Origin: Acinetobacter guillouiae CIP 63.46
GTDB taxonomy: Bacteria; Pseudomonadota; Gammaproteobacteria; Pseudomonadales; Moraxellaceae
Direction of reading: 5' to 3'
Assembly: GCF_000368145.1 (NCBI RefSeq)
Contig: NZ_KB849281.1
Location: 73,712 to 137,711, forward strand
Length of the DNA stretch: 64,000 nt
Shown here: in pieces, positions 37,532 through 46,183 of the stretch
Position numbering within the stretch: the stretch's first letter is position 1
Layout of the letters: each line of letters begins with the position of its first letter
Notes under the pieces: model-generated
Database searches by the model: none
What the model was told of the DNA's origin: nothing
Seen by the model: only the letters and a program-made list of their open reading frames with translations
Position numbers and translations under genes: made by a program

Positions 37532-37581
37532 TTTATATTCCCTCGTGGAATTTTAGTTATCTAGCGTAGCAATCGCTTCTC

Positions 37582-37615
37582 ATCTCTACGGTCAATCGTG
37601 ATCGTAGAGATTTTT
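37582..37615 (+). terminator. Terminator after dapD
   Basis: The 9-bp stem ATCTCTACG/CGTAGAGAT, whose loop can pair further (GTCA/TGAT), is followed by TTTT. Confidence 0.85.
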
Positions 37616-37640
37616 CATTTTGTAATCTGTGGTAAATTTC

Positions 37641-38351
37641 ATGAATTCTCTTCGTTCTTCGACTATTCCTGTTTCTGATCCGTCTGCGGGGCTGCGTATC
37701 ACGGAGATTTTTTATTCATTGCAAGGTGAAGCCAACACTGCGGGTTTACCGACTGTTTTTATTCGTTTAACAGGTTGCCCATTACGCTGTACCTATTGCG
37801 ATACCACCTATTCTTTTGAAGGTGGCGAACGCCAATCGCTTGACCAAATAATTCAAACAACATTAGATTATAAAACTCCTTATATCTGTGTCACAGGTGG
37901 CGAACCGCTCGCTCAGCCCAATGCCTTACCCTTAATGCAACGTTTAGCAGATTTAGGTTGTGAAGTTTCTTTAGAAACCAGCGGCGCTTTAGATGTCTCT
38001 AAAGTCGACCCACGTGTTTCAAAAGTTTTAGATTTAAAAACCCCAACTTCGGGTGAGGTTGCACGGAATTTACTCAGCAATCTTGATCATTTAACTCAAC
38101 ATGATCAAATCAAATTTGTGATTTGTAATCGTGAAGACTATGAGTGGTCTAAACAGCAAGTTGAACAATACGCTTTAGCGCAAAAAGTCAGCACAGTATG
38201 GTTTTCTCCTGCTTTTGCAGTGGAAAAAGGTGCGGCACGCTTGCCTCAGCTTGCACGCGATTTAGCACAATGGATTTTAGAAGACCATCTCCCTGTTCGC
38301 TTCCAGTTGCAATTACATAAATTGCTTTGGAACGATGAAACTGGTCGTTAA
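37641..38351 (+). CDS. queE: 7-carboxy-7-deazaguanine synthase
   Basis: About 236 aa from the ATG at 37641; a GTG four codons upstream (37629) is possible. The radical-SAM cluster motif is CPLRCTYCDTTYSF, Cys-x3-Cys-x2-Cys. The substrate-binding region ITEIFYSLQGEANTAG precedes it and VTGGEPLAQ follows. It converts 6-carboxytetrahydropterin to CDG, a step toward queuosine. queC follows after 36 bp on the same strand and catalyses the next step, so the two form an operon. Confidence 0.94.
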   Translation: MNSLRSSTIPVSDPSAGLRITEIFYSLQGEANTAGLPTVFIRLTGCPLRCTYCDTTYSFEGGERQSLDQIIQTTLDYKTPYICVTGGEPLAQPNALPLMQRLADLGCEVSLETSGALDVSKVDPRVSKVLDLKTPTSGEVARNLLSNLDHLTQHDQIKFVICNREDYEWSKQQVEQYALAQKVSTVWFSPAFAVEKGAARLPQLARDLAQWILEDHLPVRFQLQLHKLLWNDETGR

Positions 38352-38387
38352 ATTTATCGTCAATTATTAATATTTGGAGAGTTGGAT

Positions 38388-39059
38388 ATGCGCCCTCGTG
38401 CCGTAGTCTTATTATCTGGTGGCTTAGACTCAACGACGTGTTTGGCTTGGGCTCAAGCAAACTATGACTGTATTGCCCTAAGTTTTATGTATGGTCAACG
38501 CTCTACCACTGAACTCGATGCAGCCCGCGCTTTAACGCAACGTGCAGGTGTAGAACATCGTGTGATTAATATCGATTTAGGTAATTTAGGTGGTTCAGCG
38601 CTTACAGACCTTAACATTGATGTTCCTGATCATGAAACAGATGGTATTCCTGTAACTTATGTTCCAGCACGTAACACCATTTTCTTGTCTTATGCACTTG
38701 CAGCAGCAGAAGTTTTTGATGCTCAAGCAATCGTGATTGGTATCAATGCTGTTGATTATTCAGGATATCCTGATTGTCGCCCAGAGTTTATCGAGGCCTT
38801 TGCTAACATGGCTCGTCTTGCAACGAAAGTAGGCGTAGAAGGAAAACCGCTTAAGTTTGAAACACCTCTGTTACATTTATCCAAAGCGAATATAATACGC
38901 TTAGGCATCGAACATGGCGTAGACTATAGTCAAACGGTTTCATGCTATCAAGCAGATGACCAAGGACGTGCTTGTGGCAAATGTGATAGCTGCCGACTTC
39001 GTAAAGAAGGTTTTAAGGATGCAGGTATTGCAGACCCAACACGTTATATACCGCAATAA
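38388..39059 (+). CDS. queC: 7-cyano-7-deazaguanine synthase
   Basis: 223 aa from [17 protein letters not shown]. The ATG at 38388 follows a TTTGGAGAG ribosome site; a TTG two codons before is less likely. The PP-loop SGGLDST is at 10-16 and the zinc site [18 protein letters not shown] is near the C-terminus. It uses ATP and ammonia to turn CDG into preQ0 for queuosine synthesis. Confidence 0.96.
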   Translation: MRPRAVVLLSGGLDSTTCLAWAQANYDCIALSFMYGQRSTTELDAARALTQRAGVEHRVINIDLGNLGGSALTDLNIDVPDHETDGIPVTYVPARNTIFLSYALAAAEVFDAQAIVIGINAVDYSGYPDCRPEFIEAFANMARLATKVGVEGKPLKFETPLLHLSKANIIRLGIEHGVDYSQTVSCYQADDQGRACGKCDSCRLRKEGFKDAGIADPTRYIPQ

Positions 39060-39072
39060 CAAGGTACTGTTT

Positions 39073-39483
39073 ATGAAAAATTTAAAATCAAGTCTTATTC
39101 TTTCTGCTTTATTTTCAGCTTCGGCTTTAATGGGATCTACGGCTTTTGCTGCTGAATCAAATGCAGTTCAACAAGCCTATAAAAGCGCAAATGTTAAATC
39201 TGCACTTATTGGTGTGTGTAAAACAGAAACAGCTAAAGGTGGTAAATTAACGTCTGCTGAAGTAAGCAAATACTGTAGCTGTGCTGTTGAATCTGATGGT
39301 AAGTTAACCAACGATCAAAAATGGCAAATTCAAAGTGCCATTAACCAAAAGAAAAGCCCAGCAACACTTGCTTTCGTTCAAAAAAATAACCAAGACCTTC
39401 AAACATGTTTTGGTCCTCAGTTAACAGGTAAATTAAAAACCTTAACTGAAGAAGCAATGAAAGCTGCACAAGCGAAGAAATAA
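39073..39483 (+). CDS. Small secreted protein of unknown function
   Basis: 136 aa from MKNLKSSLILSALFSASALM (ATG at 39073). The longer frame starts inside queC and is rejected. The signal peptide ends at AFA-AES. The mature ~110 residues are helical and contain four Cys residues (GVCKTE, YCSCAVE, TCFG) that could form two disulfides. No catalytic motif is visible. It lies 13 bp after queC and shares its terminator, but a role in queuosine metabolism is not suggested by its periplasmic location. Confidence 0.8.
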   Translation: MKNLKSSLILSALFSASALMGSTAFAAESNAVQQAYKSANVKSALIGVCKTETAKGGKLTSAEVSKYCSCAVESDGKLTNDQKWQIQSAINQKKSPATLAFVQKNNQDLQTCFGPQLTGKLKTLTEEAMKAAQAKK

Positions 39484-39497
39484 TTTCTTCTCATTGC

Positions 39498-39526
39498 AAA
39501 GAGCCTGCCCATGCAGGCTCTTTTTA
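39498..39526 (+). terminator. Terminator after the queEC unit
   Basis: The 11-bp stem AAAGAGCCTGC/GCAGGCTCTTT with loop CCAT is followed by TT, 15 bp after the stop codon. Confidence 0.92.
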
Positions 39527-39533
39527 CAATTGG

Positions 39534-40241
39534 ATGATACAAAACCATATGCAGGACCAATGGAATACTGTGATACAGCAACAAAAATTTGTTGCTTCAT
39601 ATAGTGGCGGGAAAGATAGTAGCCTGGCTTTATATCACGCTTTGCAAAGTGGGCAAGCCGTAGCTCTCATTGTCATGTTAGAAGAACACGGACAAAGATC
39701 TCGTTCTCATGCCATGCCACTTGATATCATTGATGCCCAAGCCGAGCTGATTGGTTTACCTATACTTAAAGCATCAGCCACGTGGAATGACTATGAACAT
39801 CAATTTGTAAATCTTCTCAATCAAGCCAAACAGTTGGGTGCAGAAGCACTTGTTACAGGTGATATTGATCTGATTGGACATGCGCAATGGAACCAATCTG
39901 TCTGTGAGCAAAGCCAATTACAGTTATGCATGCCATTATGGCAAAAACCACGGCTCGACATTGTGGGTGAATTTATTCAACTGGGTTTTGTCAGCATCAT
40001 TGTGACGATTAATTTAAACCTCGGTATGCGGGTTGAAGATTTGGGTAGAGTTTTAACAGCTGATTTTGTGGATGAATTAATCGAACGTGGGATTGATCCA
40101 TGTGGTGAAGCTGGTGAATTTCATACCACACTGATAGATGGTCCAATTTTTAAAAAGCCGCTTTTACTGAATAAAGGTGATATTCTCTATCATGAAAATT
40201 ATGCCTTTTTAGCACTTGAACTTAAACACAACAGCATTTAA
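39534..40241 (+). CDS. PP-loop ATPase, diphthine-ammonia ligase-like (ATP_bind_4)
   Basis: 235 aa. The PP-loop SYSGGKDSSLALYHAL is near residue 23, and the C-terminal signature DPCGEAGEFHTTLIDGP is that of the MJ0570/Dph6 family. Eukaryotic Dph6 amidates diphthine; bacteria lack diphthamide, so the bacterial role is unknown, possibly an amide ligase on another substrate. It starts within ~10 bp of a terminator, has a weak ribosome site, and could begin at the ATG at 39549. It is followed after 9 bp by a peroxiredoxin gene. Confidence 0.85.
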   Translation: MIQNHMQDQWNTVIQQQKFVASYSGGKDSSLALYHALQSGQAVALIVMLEEHGQRSRSHAMPLDIIDAQAELIGLPILKASATWNDYEHQFVNLLNQAKQLGAEALVTGDIDLIGHAQWNQSVCEQSQLQLCMPLWQKPRLDIVGEFIQLGFVSIIVTINLNLGMRVEDLGRVLTADFVDELIERGIDPCGEAGEFHTTLIDGPIFKKPLLLNKGDILYHENYAFLALELKHNSI

Positions 40242-40250
40242 GGATAAATA

Positions 40251-40712
40251 ATGACTGAACAAATACAACTTCCAAATCAGAAATTCCCAACGACTACGGG
40301 TGAAATCAACCTCACCGAGCTCTCTACAGATTGGTTAGTTTTATATTTTTATCCAAAAGATTCTACACCTGGCTGTACCACTCAAGCGGTTGGTTTCTCT
40401 TGTATAAAAGATCAATTTGGTGCTTTAAATACCACCATCATTGGTGTATCTCGTGACTCTGTAAAAGCACATCAAAACTTTACGGAGAAGCAAGCATTGA
40501 CCATTAATCTGATCAGTGACAAAGAAGAAGTATTATGTAAACACTTTGATGTGATTAAAGAAAAAAATATGTATGGTAAACAAGTGATGGGGATTGAGCG
40601 CTCAACATTTATTTATCATCAAGGCAAACTGGTTAAAGAGTATCGTAAAGTTAAAGCGGCTGGACATGCTGAACAAGTTTTAGAAGACTTAAAAGCACTA
40701 CAAAAAGCTTAA
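40251..40712 (+). CDS. bcp: Peroxiredoxin, BCP/PrxQ type
   Basis: 153 aa. The peroxidatic Cys42 lies in YPKDSTPGCTTQ, the PrxQ signature. The usual resolving Cys five residues later is Val47; the next Cys residues are Cys51 and Cys96, so this member would work either as a 1-Cys form or with an unusual partner. Conserved Arg and Phe (RSTFIYHQGKLVKEYRKV) follow. It reduces peroxides in the cytoplasm. It is likely co-transcribed with the PP-loop gene. Confidence 0.9.
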   Translation: MTEQIQLPNQKFPTTTGEINLTELSTDWLVLYFYPKDSTPGCTTQAVGFSCIKDQFGALNTTIIGVSRDSVKAHQNFTEKQALTINLISDKEEVLCKHFDVIKEKNMYGKQVMGIERSTFIYHQGKLVKEYRKVKAAGHAEQVLEDLKALQKA

Positions 40713-40717
40713 CTGCA

Positions 40718-40770
40718 AAAGTCCCTACTCGCTCTAAAGTTAACATGACTTTAAACGAGTCAGGGACTTT
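40718..40770 (+). terminator. Long hairpin after bcp
   Basis: The outer arms AAAGTCCCT-CTCG/CGAG-AGGGACTTT, with small bulges, enclose inner arms CTAAAGT/ACTTTAA. It begins 6 bp after the stop codon. The trailing sequence is only weakly T-rich. Confidence 0.7.
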
Positions 40771-40866
40771 AAATCTTCTTATTGAGAACATCCTCAAGCC
40801 CGATATAGATTGTTCCCTCTTTCCTCATAAAAAGATCATTACTCTGACTTGATCCAACAATACCAA

Positions 40867-41466
40867 TCAAAGCAGCAAAGAGATTGCAATTCCCCACATA
40901 ACCAATGCAATAATAAAATCTAATATTTGCCATGCGCGTTGATTTTGAAAAACCGGGAGTAAAAAGCGTGCACCAAAACCTAAGCTAAAGAAGAATAACC
41001 ACGATGCTGTTACTGCACCAATCGCAAAATAAAGTGCGGTAGTTTCAAACTTTGTCGATATAGAACCAATTAAAACCACTGTATCCAAATAAACATGTGG
41101 ATTAAGCCAAGTTAAAGCTAAACAAATCAGAAGCATTTTCATCAGCTTGGATTCATTTTTTTCACTCGGTTTTAAACCTGTCGATGTTCTAAAAGCTTGT
41201 AGAAAATGTTGCGCCCCATAGATCAATAAAAATGTTGCTCCAAAATATTTTGCCCAATCGACAAACTCTGGATGCGTTTGAATGACTTTTGAAAATCCAA
41301 GTACACCTAATAAAATTAAAATCGAGTCAGATGCGGCACAGACCACGCAAACCCAAAATACATGTTGCTTCTTTAAACCTTGTTTGAGTACAAACGCATT
41401 TTGAGCGCCAATTGCAATAATCAGGCTAAACCCAATAGCCAACCCCTGCATATAACTTTGCAACAT
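40867..41466 (-). CDS. argO: Arginine/lysine exporter, LysE/ArgO type
   Basis: 199 aa with six membrane segments. GAQNAFVLKQGL at 22-33 is the diagnostic LysE/ArgO motif, and ALTWLNPHVYLDTVVLIG is also conserved. It exports basic amino acids. It is divergent from an argP-type LysR gene across 181 bp, the arrangement expected for its regulation by ArgP bound to arginine or lysine. Confidence 0.9.
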   Translation of the reverse strand: MLQSYMQGLAIGFSLIIAIGAQNAFVLKQGLKKQHVFWVCVVCAASDSILILLGVLGFSKVIQTHPEFVDWAKYFGATFLLIYGAQHFLQAFRTSTGLKPSEKNESKLMKMLLICLALTWLNPHVYLDTVVLIGSISTKFETTALYFAIGAVTASWLFFFSLGFGARFLLPVFQNQRAWQILDFIIALVMWGIAISLLL

Positions 41467-41647
41467 TTTAAAACTACACTTTTAAAGTTTTGAATGGACT
41501 GTGCTATTATCCAAACTTATCTCTTTAAATGAGTATTTATAAATAAATATCATCTTAGCTAAGTTTTTCTTAGTTAATCATGATGTGACATTTTTAAAAT
41601 AACTTATATCTTTATATAAAAAACGCCCATTTTTTTAAAGGATCAGC

Positions 41648-42538
41648 ATGTTACAAAGTAAGCATAGTGAAGCTTTTCTAGCGGTTGCCGAAACAGGTAG
41701 CTTTGAGCAAGCTGCTATTCGTTTAAATATCACAGCATCAGCGGTAACACTACGTTTGCAAACTTTGGAAAAACAACTTGGGCAAGTGCTGATCATTCGA
41801 GAAAGACCATGTAAAGTCACTCAAGCAGGTCAGGAAGTGTTACTTTTCCTGCAACATCATCGCTTGATGGAACAAAATTTAATTCAGAATCTTCAAGGGC
41901 AAAGCTCACAATCACAATTTTTTAAATTAAATATCGCGGCTAATGCCGATTCATTGGTGACGTGGCTATTACCCACAATTCAACACACCTTACTCACAGA
42001 AAAAATTGTTATAGACTTAAAAATTGATGATCAAACCCAAACCCATCACCTTCTTGAAGCGGGATTGGTCAATGCCTGTATCTCGACCGAATCGAAACCA
42101 ATGAAAGGCTGTGAGGCGATTCATTTAGGTAAAATGACTTATAGGATGGTTGCTACACCGAATTTTATCCACACTTACTTTCAGCATGGCATTCAACGTG
42201 AAACGTTACGGCATATCCCTGCTGTTATTTTTAATGATAAAGACCATGTACATGCCGAAGTTTTACAACACGTTTTTGGCTTAATGCCAAACAGTTATCC
42301 ATGCCACTTTATTCCTTCTGCAACATCTTTTGTGGATGCAATTTTGCTCGATTTAGGTTATGGCATGGTGCCTAAAATGCAAATTCAAAAAGAATTAGCA
42401 ACAGGACAATTACTTGAAATCATGCCCAAAGCAAGAACTGATTTACATCTATATTGGCATCATTGGAAACAACAATCTAAACAACTGGAAAAACTCACAT
42501 TGGATTTAATTAGTAATACTCAATCTATTTTGGATTAA
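41648..42538 (+). CDS. argP: ArgP/LysG-type LysR regulator
   Basis: 296 aa. The HTH region EAFLAVAETGSFEQAAIRLN-ITASAVTLRLQTLEKQLG is typical of ArgP (IciA)/LysG; ASAVTLRLQ is characteristic. The effector domain follows. It senses basic amino acids and activates the divergent argO exporter gene. An AAAGGATCAGC ribosome site precedes the start. Confidence 0.9.
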   Translation: MLQSKHSEAFLAVAETGSFEQAAIRLNITASAVTLRLQTLEKQLGQVLIIRERPCKVTQAGQEVLLFLQHHRLMEQNLIQNLQGQSSQSQFFKLNIAANADSLVTWLLPTIQHTLLTEKIVIDLKIDDQTQTHHLLEAGLVNACISTESKPMKGCEAIHLGKMTYRMVATPNFIHTYFQHGIQRETLRHIPAVIFNDKDHVHAEVLQHVFGLMPNSYPCHFIPSATSFVDAILLDLGYGMVPKMQIQKELATGQLLEIMPKARTDLHLYWHHWKQQSKQLEKLTLDLISNTQSILD

Positions 42539-42577
42539 GCTTTATAGCAGCTACGACTTGACCCAAATTAAAGTATC

Positions 42578-42951
42578 TTATTTTAATAATTTATAATGAA
42601 AAACTTTAGAAATAATCCACCAGCGATTTTCACTAAAAACCAATGTTAAAACATCATAAAAATACTTTGGTTCAATGACACATTCCAAGCTTACAACTGC
42701 GGTAGTTTCACTCAGTATTTGAATGGAACAAATTTTATCTTTCTTACTTGCTTTAAAGATGAAGGAGAAATGCGCTTTTCAACAATAGCAAAATATTCAG
42801 ACATCGTTAAAATAACCAGTGGCTCTTCAACTGCAGAAACATAACATGCTTTAGCGTGAAAAATTTGCTGCAATTTAGCAATATCACAGTTGTATAAACC
42901 GTCAAAATACAATTGAATAAGTTGCTGTATATCCTCTAATGTTTTAGCCAT
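42578..42951 (-). pseudogene. NTF2/SnoaL-like gene with a -1 frameshift
   Basis: The first frame (42951 down to 42712) encodes 79 residues: the N-terminal half of an NTF2-like protein (MAKTLEDIQQLIQLYFDGLY) that ends abruptly in KIKFVPFKY. Stepping back one base in the run after SSLKQVRK restores an open frame down to 42578, with KDKICSIQILSETTAVVSLE, VIEPKYFYDVLTL and WWIISKVFHY, which completes the normal cone fold at ~124 aa. This is most simply a one-base deletion. The crossover lies near the heptamer TTTAAAG, in the phase of a -1 slippery site, so programmed frameshifting is conceivable. Family members are putative lumazine-binding or polyketide cyclase-like proteins. Confidence 0.75.
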
Positions 42952-42970
42952 AATATACTCTCCATTGTCT

Positions 42971-43171
42971 TTATGATTTTTGGCGTATATCTGTTACAGT
43001 TTGCCCTGCCACCCCCCAATTGTCGGTATGCACTTCATCAATCACTACAAATGTTTTTGCAGGATCCTTATTCAACACATTCACCAACAACTCAGTTGCA
43101 CCTTGAATCAATTGCTTCTTTTGCGCTTGAGTCACCCCTTCATCTGTCACTTGAATTAGAATATATGGCAT
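42971..43171 (-). CDS. 4-oxalocrotonate tautomerase-family protein
   Basis: 66 aa. Pro2, which becomes the N-terminal catalytic proline after Met removal, starts MPYILIQVTDEGVT; 4-OT subunits are ~62-76 aa. The region KTFVVIDEVHTDNWGVAG matches the family's C-terminal part. It forms hexamers or dimers that tautomerise enol acids. It lies 19 bp upstream of the frameshifted NTF2-like gene and 11 bp downstream of the GST gene on the same strand, so all three form one unit. Confidence 0.88.
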   Translation of the reverse strand: MPYILIQVTDEGVTQAQKKQLIQGATELLVNVLNKDPAKTFVVIDEVHTDNWGVAGQTVTDIRQKS

Positions 43172-43182
43172 GGATGTTTCTC

Positions 43183-43788
43183 CTAAAGAAGACCTTCAGC
43201 TTTCATTGCTTTTTGTACAGATGGATGTTGTTGCATTTGCTCCATAAAAGCTTGTAAAGATTTCAAATGACTTAAGTCAAAATTGATAAATGTTGCCCAA
43301 CGAGTCACAACAAATAAGTAAATCTCTGCAATGGTAAATCCTTGCCCCAACAGATTTTCTGAATCATGAATTTGCTCATCTACCCATGTGTATTGTTTTA
43401 ATAATTTCTCTTTGAAAATATTTTTACTCGTATCATCAAACCCTTTTTGAAAAAATGGTGCATACGATTTATGTAATTCCGAACTAATGTAGTTCATCCA
43501 CTCCAATACTTTATAGCGCTTTAAATCGCCAAATGTAGGTAATAAATCACTACGTTTAGCAGTCTCAGCCAAATACTGGCTAATGATCGCACCCTCACTC
43601 AAATGCAAGCCATCATCACTGATTAAAAATGGCACTTGACCTTTCGGGTTAATTTTCAAAAAATCCTGACCTTGTTCCGTTTGGTGATTTTTAAAAGAAA
43701 CATTCACTAAATTAAAGTCTTGGTTAATTTCTTGTAATACGATATGAGGGGCAAGTGAACATGCACCCGCTGTGTAAAAAAGTTGCAT
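43183..43788 (-). CDS. Glutathione S-transferase, beta class (GstA-like)
   Basis: 201 aa, matching E. coli GstA closely from memory. It begins MQLFYTAGACSLAPHI, where Cys10 is the beta-class catalytic residue; NPKGQVPFL carries the cis-Pro and LSEGAIISQYL the glutathione gamma-glutamyl contact. The C-terminal helical domain has FTIAEIYLFVVTRWA. It conjugates or reduces electrophiles in the cytoplasm. It leads the GST-tautomerase-NTF2 unit and is divergent from a LysR gene that probably regulates it. Confidence 0.92.
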   Translation of the reverse strand: MQLFYTAGACSLAPHIVLQEINQDFNLVNVSFKNHQTEQGQDFLKINPKGQVPFLISDDGLHLSEGAIISQYLAETAKRSDLLPTFGDLKRYKVLEWMNYISSELHKSYAPFFQKGFDDTSKNIFKEKLLKQYTWVDEQIHDSENLLGQGFTIAEIYLFVVTRWATFINFDLSHLKSLQAFMEQMQQHPSVQKAMKAEGLL

Positions 43789-43885
43789 CTGCTTATTCCT
43801 TAAGTTGCTTTAACTTCATGCTATTCTTAACATCATGAACAATAAATACTCACAATATCAATTCAGTTATTACATGGTGTATATA

Positions 43886-44797
43886 ATGAACACAACATTA
43901 AAACGAACAATGTTGAGTAGTGTTGAAATATTTTGTCTCGTTGCAGAACAGCGAAGTTTTTCCAAGGCTGCCTATCAAGCTGGTTTAACACCCGCAGCGG
44001 TAAGTCGATCAATTGCTCGTTTAGAAGGTCGCTTAGGAATTCAACTGTTTAATCGAACTACACGCAATGTTCGTTTAACCCAAGCGGGTGAGGAATATTT
44101 CTTAGAATGTCAGCAGGCAATCAAACAAATTGCTGAGGTTGAATTAAGATTAAAAAATAAATCAGCTCAACCTTCTGGAACAATTCGGATGAGTTTACCA
44201 ACACCTTTTGGTCACTTTAGAGTTCTACCTCTCTTACCTAAATTTCAGCAGCTTTACCCGGAAATTAACTTGGATATACAGCTCACCAATAAAAATGTAG
44301 ATTTCATTACGGAAGGTTTTGATCTTGCAATTCGGGGGCGTAATGTGCCTGAATCCAATTTAATTGCTCGTTGTTTAGAAAAAGCCGACTTGCTGATTGT
44401 CGCCTCTCCTGAATACTTAAAGAAACATGGCACACCTACTGAGATTGCCGATTTACAGCATCATCAATGTATTCAATTTATCTTACCTAGCACAGGAAAA
44501 GAAGTGCCTTGGTCTATGCTCATTGAAAATGAAGTTGTAGAGATTCAAACGCAAGGACACTTGAATTGCAGTGAAGATATTTTAGCGACCATTACCTTAG
44601 CTCAACATGGTGGTGGCCTATTGCAAACCTGTCGTTTTATTATTGAAAATGATTTAAAACAAGGAAAGCTGGTCGAAGTCCTACAACAATATTCAGGTAC
44701 TCAACGACAATTTTCCCTGCTTTATCCTAAAAATAAATATGAACAACGACACATCCGCTTATTCATTGATTTTTTAATTGAACATCTAAAATATTAG
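43886..44797 (+). CDS. LysR-family regulator (CrgA/YafC-like group)
   Basis: About 303 aa from the ATG at 43886 (MNTTLKRTMLSSVEIF), or 295 aa from 43910; the frame is open from 43835 but the extra residues look non-coding. The HTH FSKAAYQAGLTPAAVSRSIARLEGRLG is followed by LFNRTTRNVRLTQAGEEY, then the effector domain with FDLAIRGRNVPESNLIAR, as in the large CrgA/DsdC-like group. It is divergent from the GST unit. Confidence 0.88.
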   Translation: MNTTLKRTMLSSVEIFCLVAEQRSFSKAAYQAGLTPAAVSRSIARLEGRLGIQLFNRTTRNVRLTQAGEEYFLECQQAIKQIAEVELRLKNKSAQPSGTIRMSLPTPFGHFRVLPLLPKFQQLYPEINLDIQLTNKNVDFITEGFDLAIRGRNVPESNLIARCLEKADLLIVASPEYLKKHGTPTEIADLQHHQCIQFILPSTGKEVPWSMLIENEVVEIQTQGHLNCSEDILATITLAQHGGGLLQTCRFIIENDLKQGKLVEVLQQYSGTQRQFSLLYPKNKYEQRHIRLFIDFLIEHLKY

Positions 44798-44889
44798 ACT
44801 TAAAAAACAGGCTCGAAATAACGATGAGATTAAAAAAATAACGCACCCTGGTCTTTTCTATCTTTGATCTTTTCTAGGTCTGATATTTT

Positions 44890-45453
44890 CTATTGTGCTT
44901 TCCACTGCCCAGACACTTGGATATTCACTTTTTCTCCAACGCCACCCACAGCTTTTTTCATTCCGAAATCACTACGCTTTATGACTGTAGTAGAACTAAA
45001 ATCCAGCAATTTTGAATTATTTACATTGGGTTTAATTGTCGCATTAAAAGTTACAGGCTTAGTGACATTACGCAAGGTTAAATTACCTGAAATTAGATAT
45101 TTATTATTAGCAAGCGGTTTAAATGCCGTACTTTTAAAAGAAGCGGAAGGATATTTAGCAGCGTAAAATAAGTCTTCACCCATAATCATGTTTTTCAAGG
45201 AAGATTTATTAATGCTTAGGCTATTTACATCCATCACAAATTCAGTAGATGCCTTTTGCGGAGTGCTCGTATCAAAGTTAAGAGAAGATTGAACACGTTT
45301 AAACTGCCCTTTGACAATGTTCATACCCAATGAGTCGATATGAAATCCAACATCACTATTGGGGGTCAATGTCCAAGACGCTGCATAGCTTGAAATCGAA
45401 ATAACGAAGCTACCCAATAAAGCCCCGTTTATAGCGACTGATTTAAACTGCAT
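44890..45453 (-). CDS. YceI-family periplasmic lipid-binding protein
   Basis: About 187 aa from MQFKSVAINGALLG; the ATG at 45453 has a GGAG ribosome site six bases upstream, unlike the ATG at 45465. A signal peptide ends near SYA-ASW. The YceI lipocalin-like barrel motifs are SDVGFHIDSLGMNIVKGQF, LKNMIMGEDLF-YAAKYPSASFKS, LTLRNVTKPVTF and KRSDFGM. Family members bind polyisoprenoids or other amphiphiles. The NadM-like gene lies upstream on the same strand with 62 bp between. Confidence 0.88.
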   Translation of the reverse strand: MQFKSVAINGALLGSFVISISSYAASWTLTPNSDVGFHIDSLGMNIVKGQFKRVQSSLNFDTSTPQKASTEFVMDVNSLSINKSSLKNMIMGEDLFYAAKYPSASFKSTAFKPLANNKYLISGNLTLRNVTKPVTFNATIKPNVNNSKLLDFSSTTVIKRSDFGMKKAVGGVGEKVNIQVSGQWKAQ

Positions 45454-45515
45454 GCAATACTCCATTCATATTCTATATATTTCTATTCAGTGTATTGCAA
45501 TGCACACAAAAAACA

Positions 45516-46082
45516 TTAAAGATTTGATTTGTCTTGCGTTTGGTATTTGTACTTTAATTGTTGGTAAATTTCCGTTTTCTGAAATTTCTCTAAGAACTCC
45601 GCTGTGCCCAAAGGAAACTCGACCTGATAAATTTCACCACGATAATACGCTTCACGTAGCGGGGTCGCAGAGATAGAGCCGACTAAACTATCCAATTCAA
45701 CCATTTGCCATTCTGGAAATAGTTTTAAGTAATAAGATGAATCATCTTTAAAGTGACCAATTAAGCCAATCTTATCGGTCTCTAGAACAGTAGCATTGAC
45801 CAAGGACTTAACCAGTTCCACCCATTTAGTATCGTTATAAACATCAATAACATGTACAAATTTGATTCGTTTTTGATCCGCTTCAGAAAAATTAGACAAA
45901 ACCATTTGTTCCCGTTCTGATGCCAGAAAAGGATTTTTAGTATTCCGTTCATTTTGCGCAGAACCCAAGGCCAAAATTACATATTGGCTTTGTTGTAATG
46001 CAATTTTAATGGTTTGCATATGCGCGAGATGAAAGGGCTGAAAACGTCCAATATAAACAAGATAATCAAATTTATAAGTCAT
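45516..46082 (-). CDS. NadM-type nicotinamide-nucleotide adenylyltransferase-like protein
   Basis: 188 aa. The nucleotidyltransferase motifs are YIGRFQPFHLAH near residue 10 (HxGH-type) and SISATPLREAYYRGEI near 133 (ISxTxxR). This pattern is that of the archaeal-type NMN adenylyltransferase NadM, also found as the N-terminal half of NadM-Nudix fusions; no Nudix domain is present here. It would join NMN and ATP to make NAD. The NAD assignment rests on motif similarity; a related cytidylyltransferase cannot be excluded. Confidence 0.75.
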   Translation of the reverse strand: MTYKFDYLVYIGRFQPFHLAHMQTIKIALQQSQYVILALGSAQNERNTKNPFLASEREQMVLSNFSEADQKRIKFVHVIDVYNDTKWVELVKSLVNATVLETDKIGLIGHFKDDSSYYLKLFPEWQMVELDSLVGSISATPLREAYYRGEIYQVEFPLGTAEFLEKFQKTEIYQQLKYKYQTQDKSNL

Positions 46083-46183
46083 AAAAGTAATTTTTTATGA
46101 ACTCATCAGTTGCAACAGAATTTCAAATATGCGACATAATGAGGGCATAAAATCCAATTAAATTTTAAAGCAAGGATAGTACG

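Noticed and set aside
38956-39072. N-terminal extension of the small secreted protein into queC
   Set aside because: It would overlap queC by more than 100 bp and hide a clear signal peptide starting at 39073.
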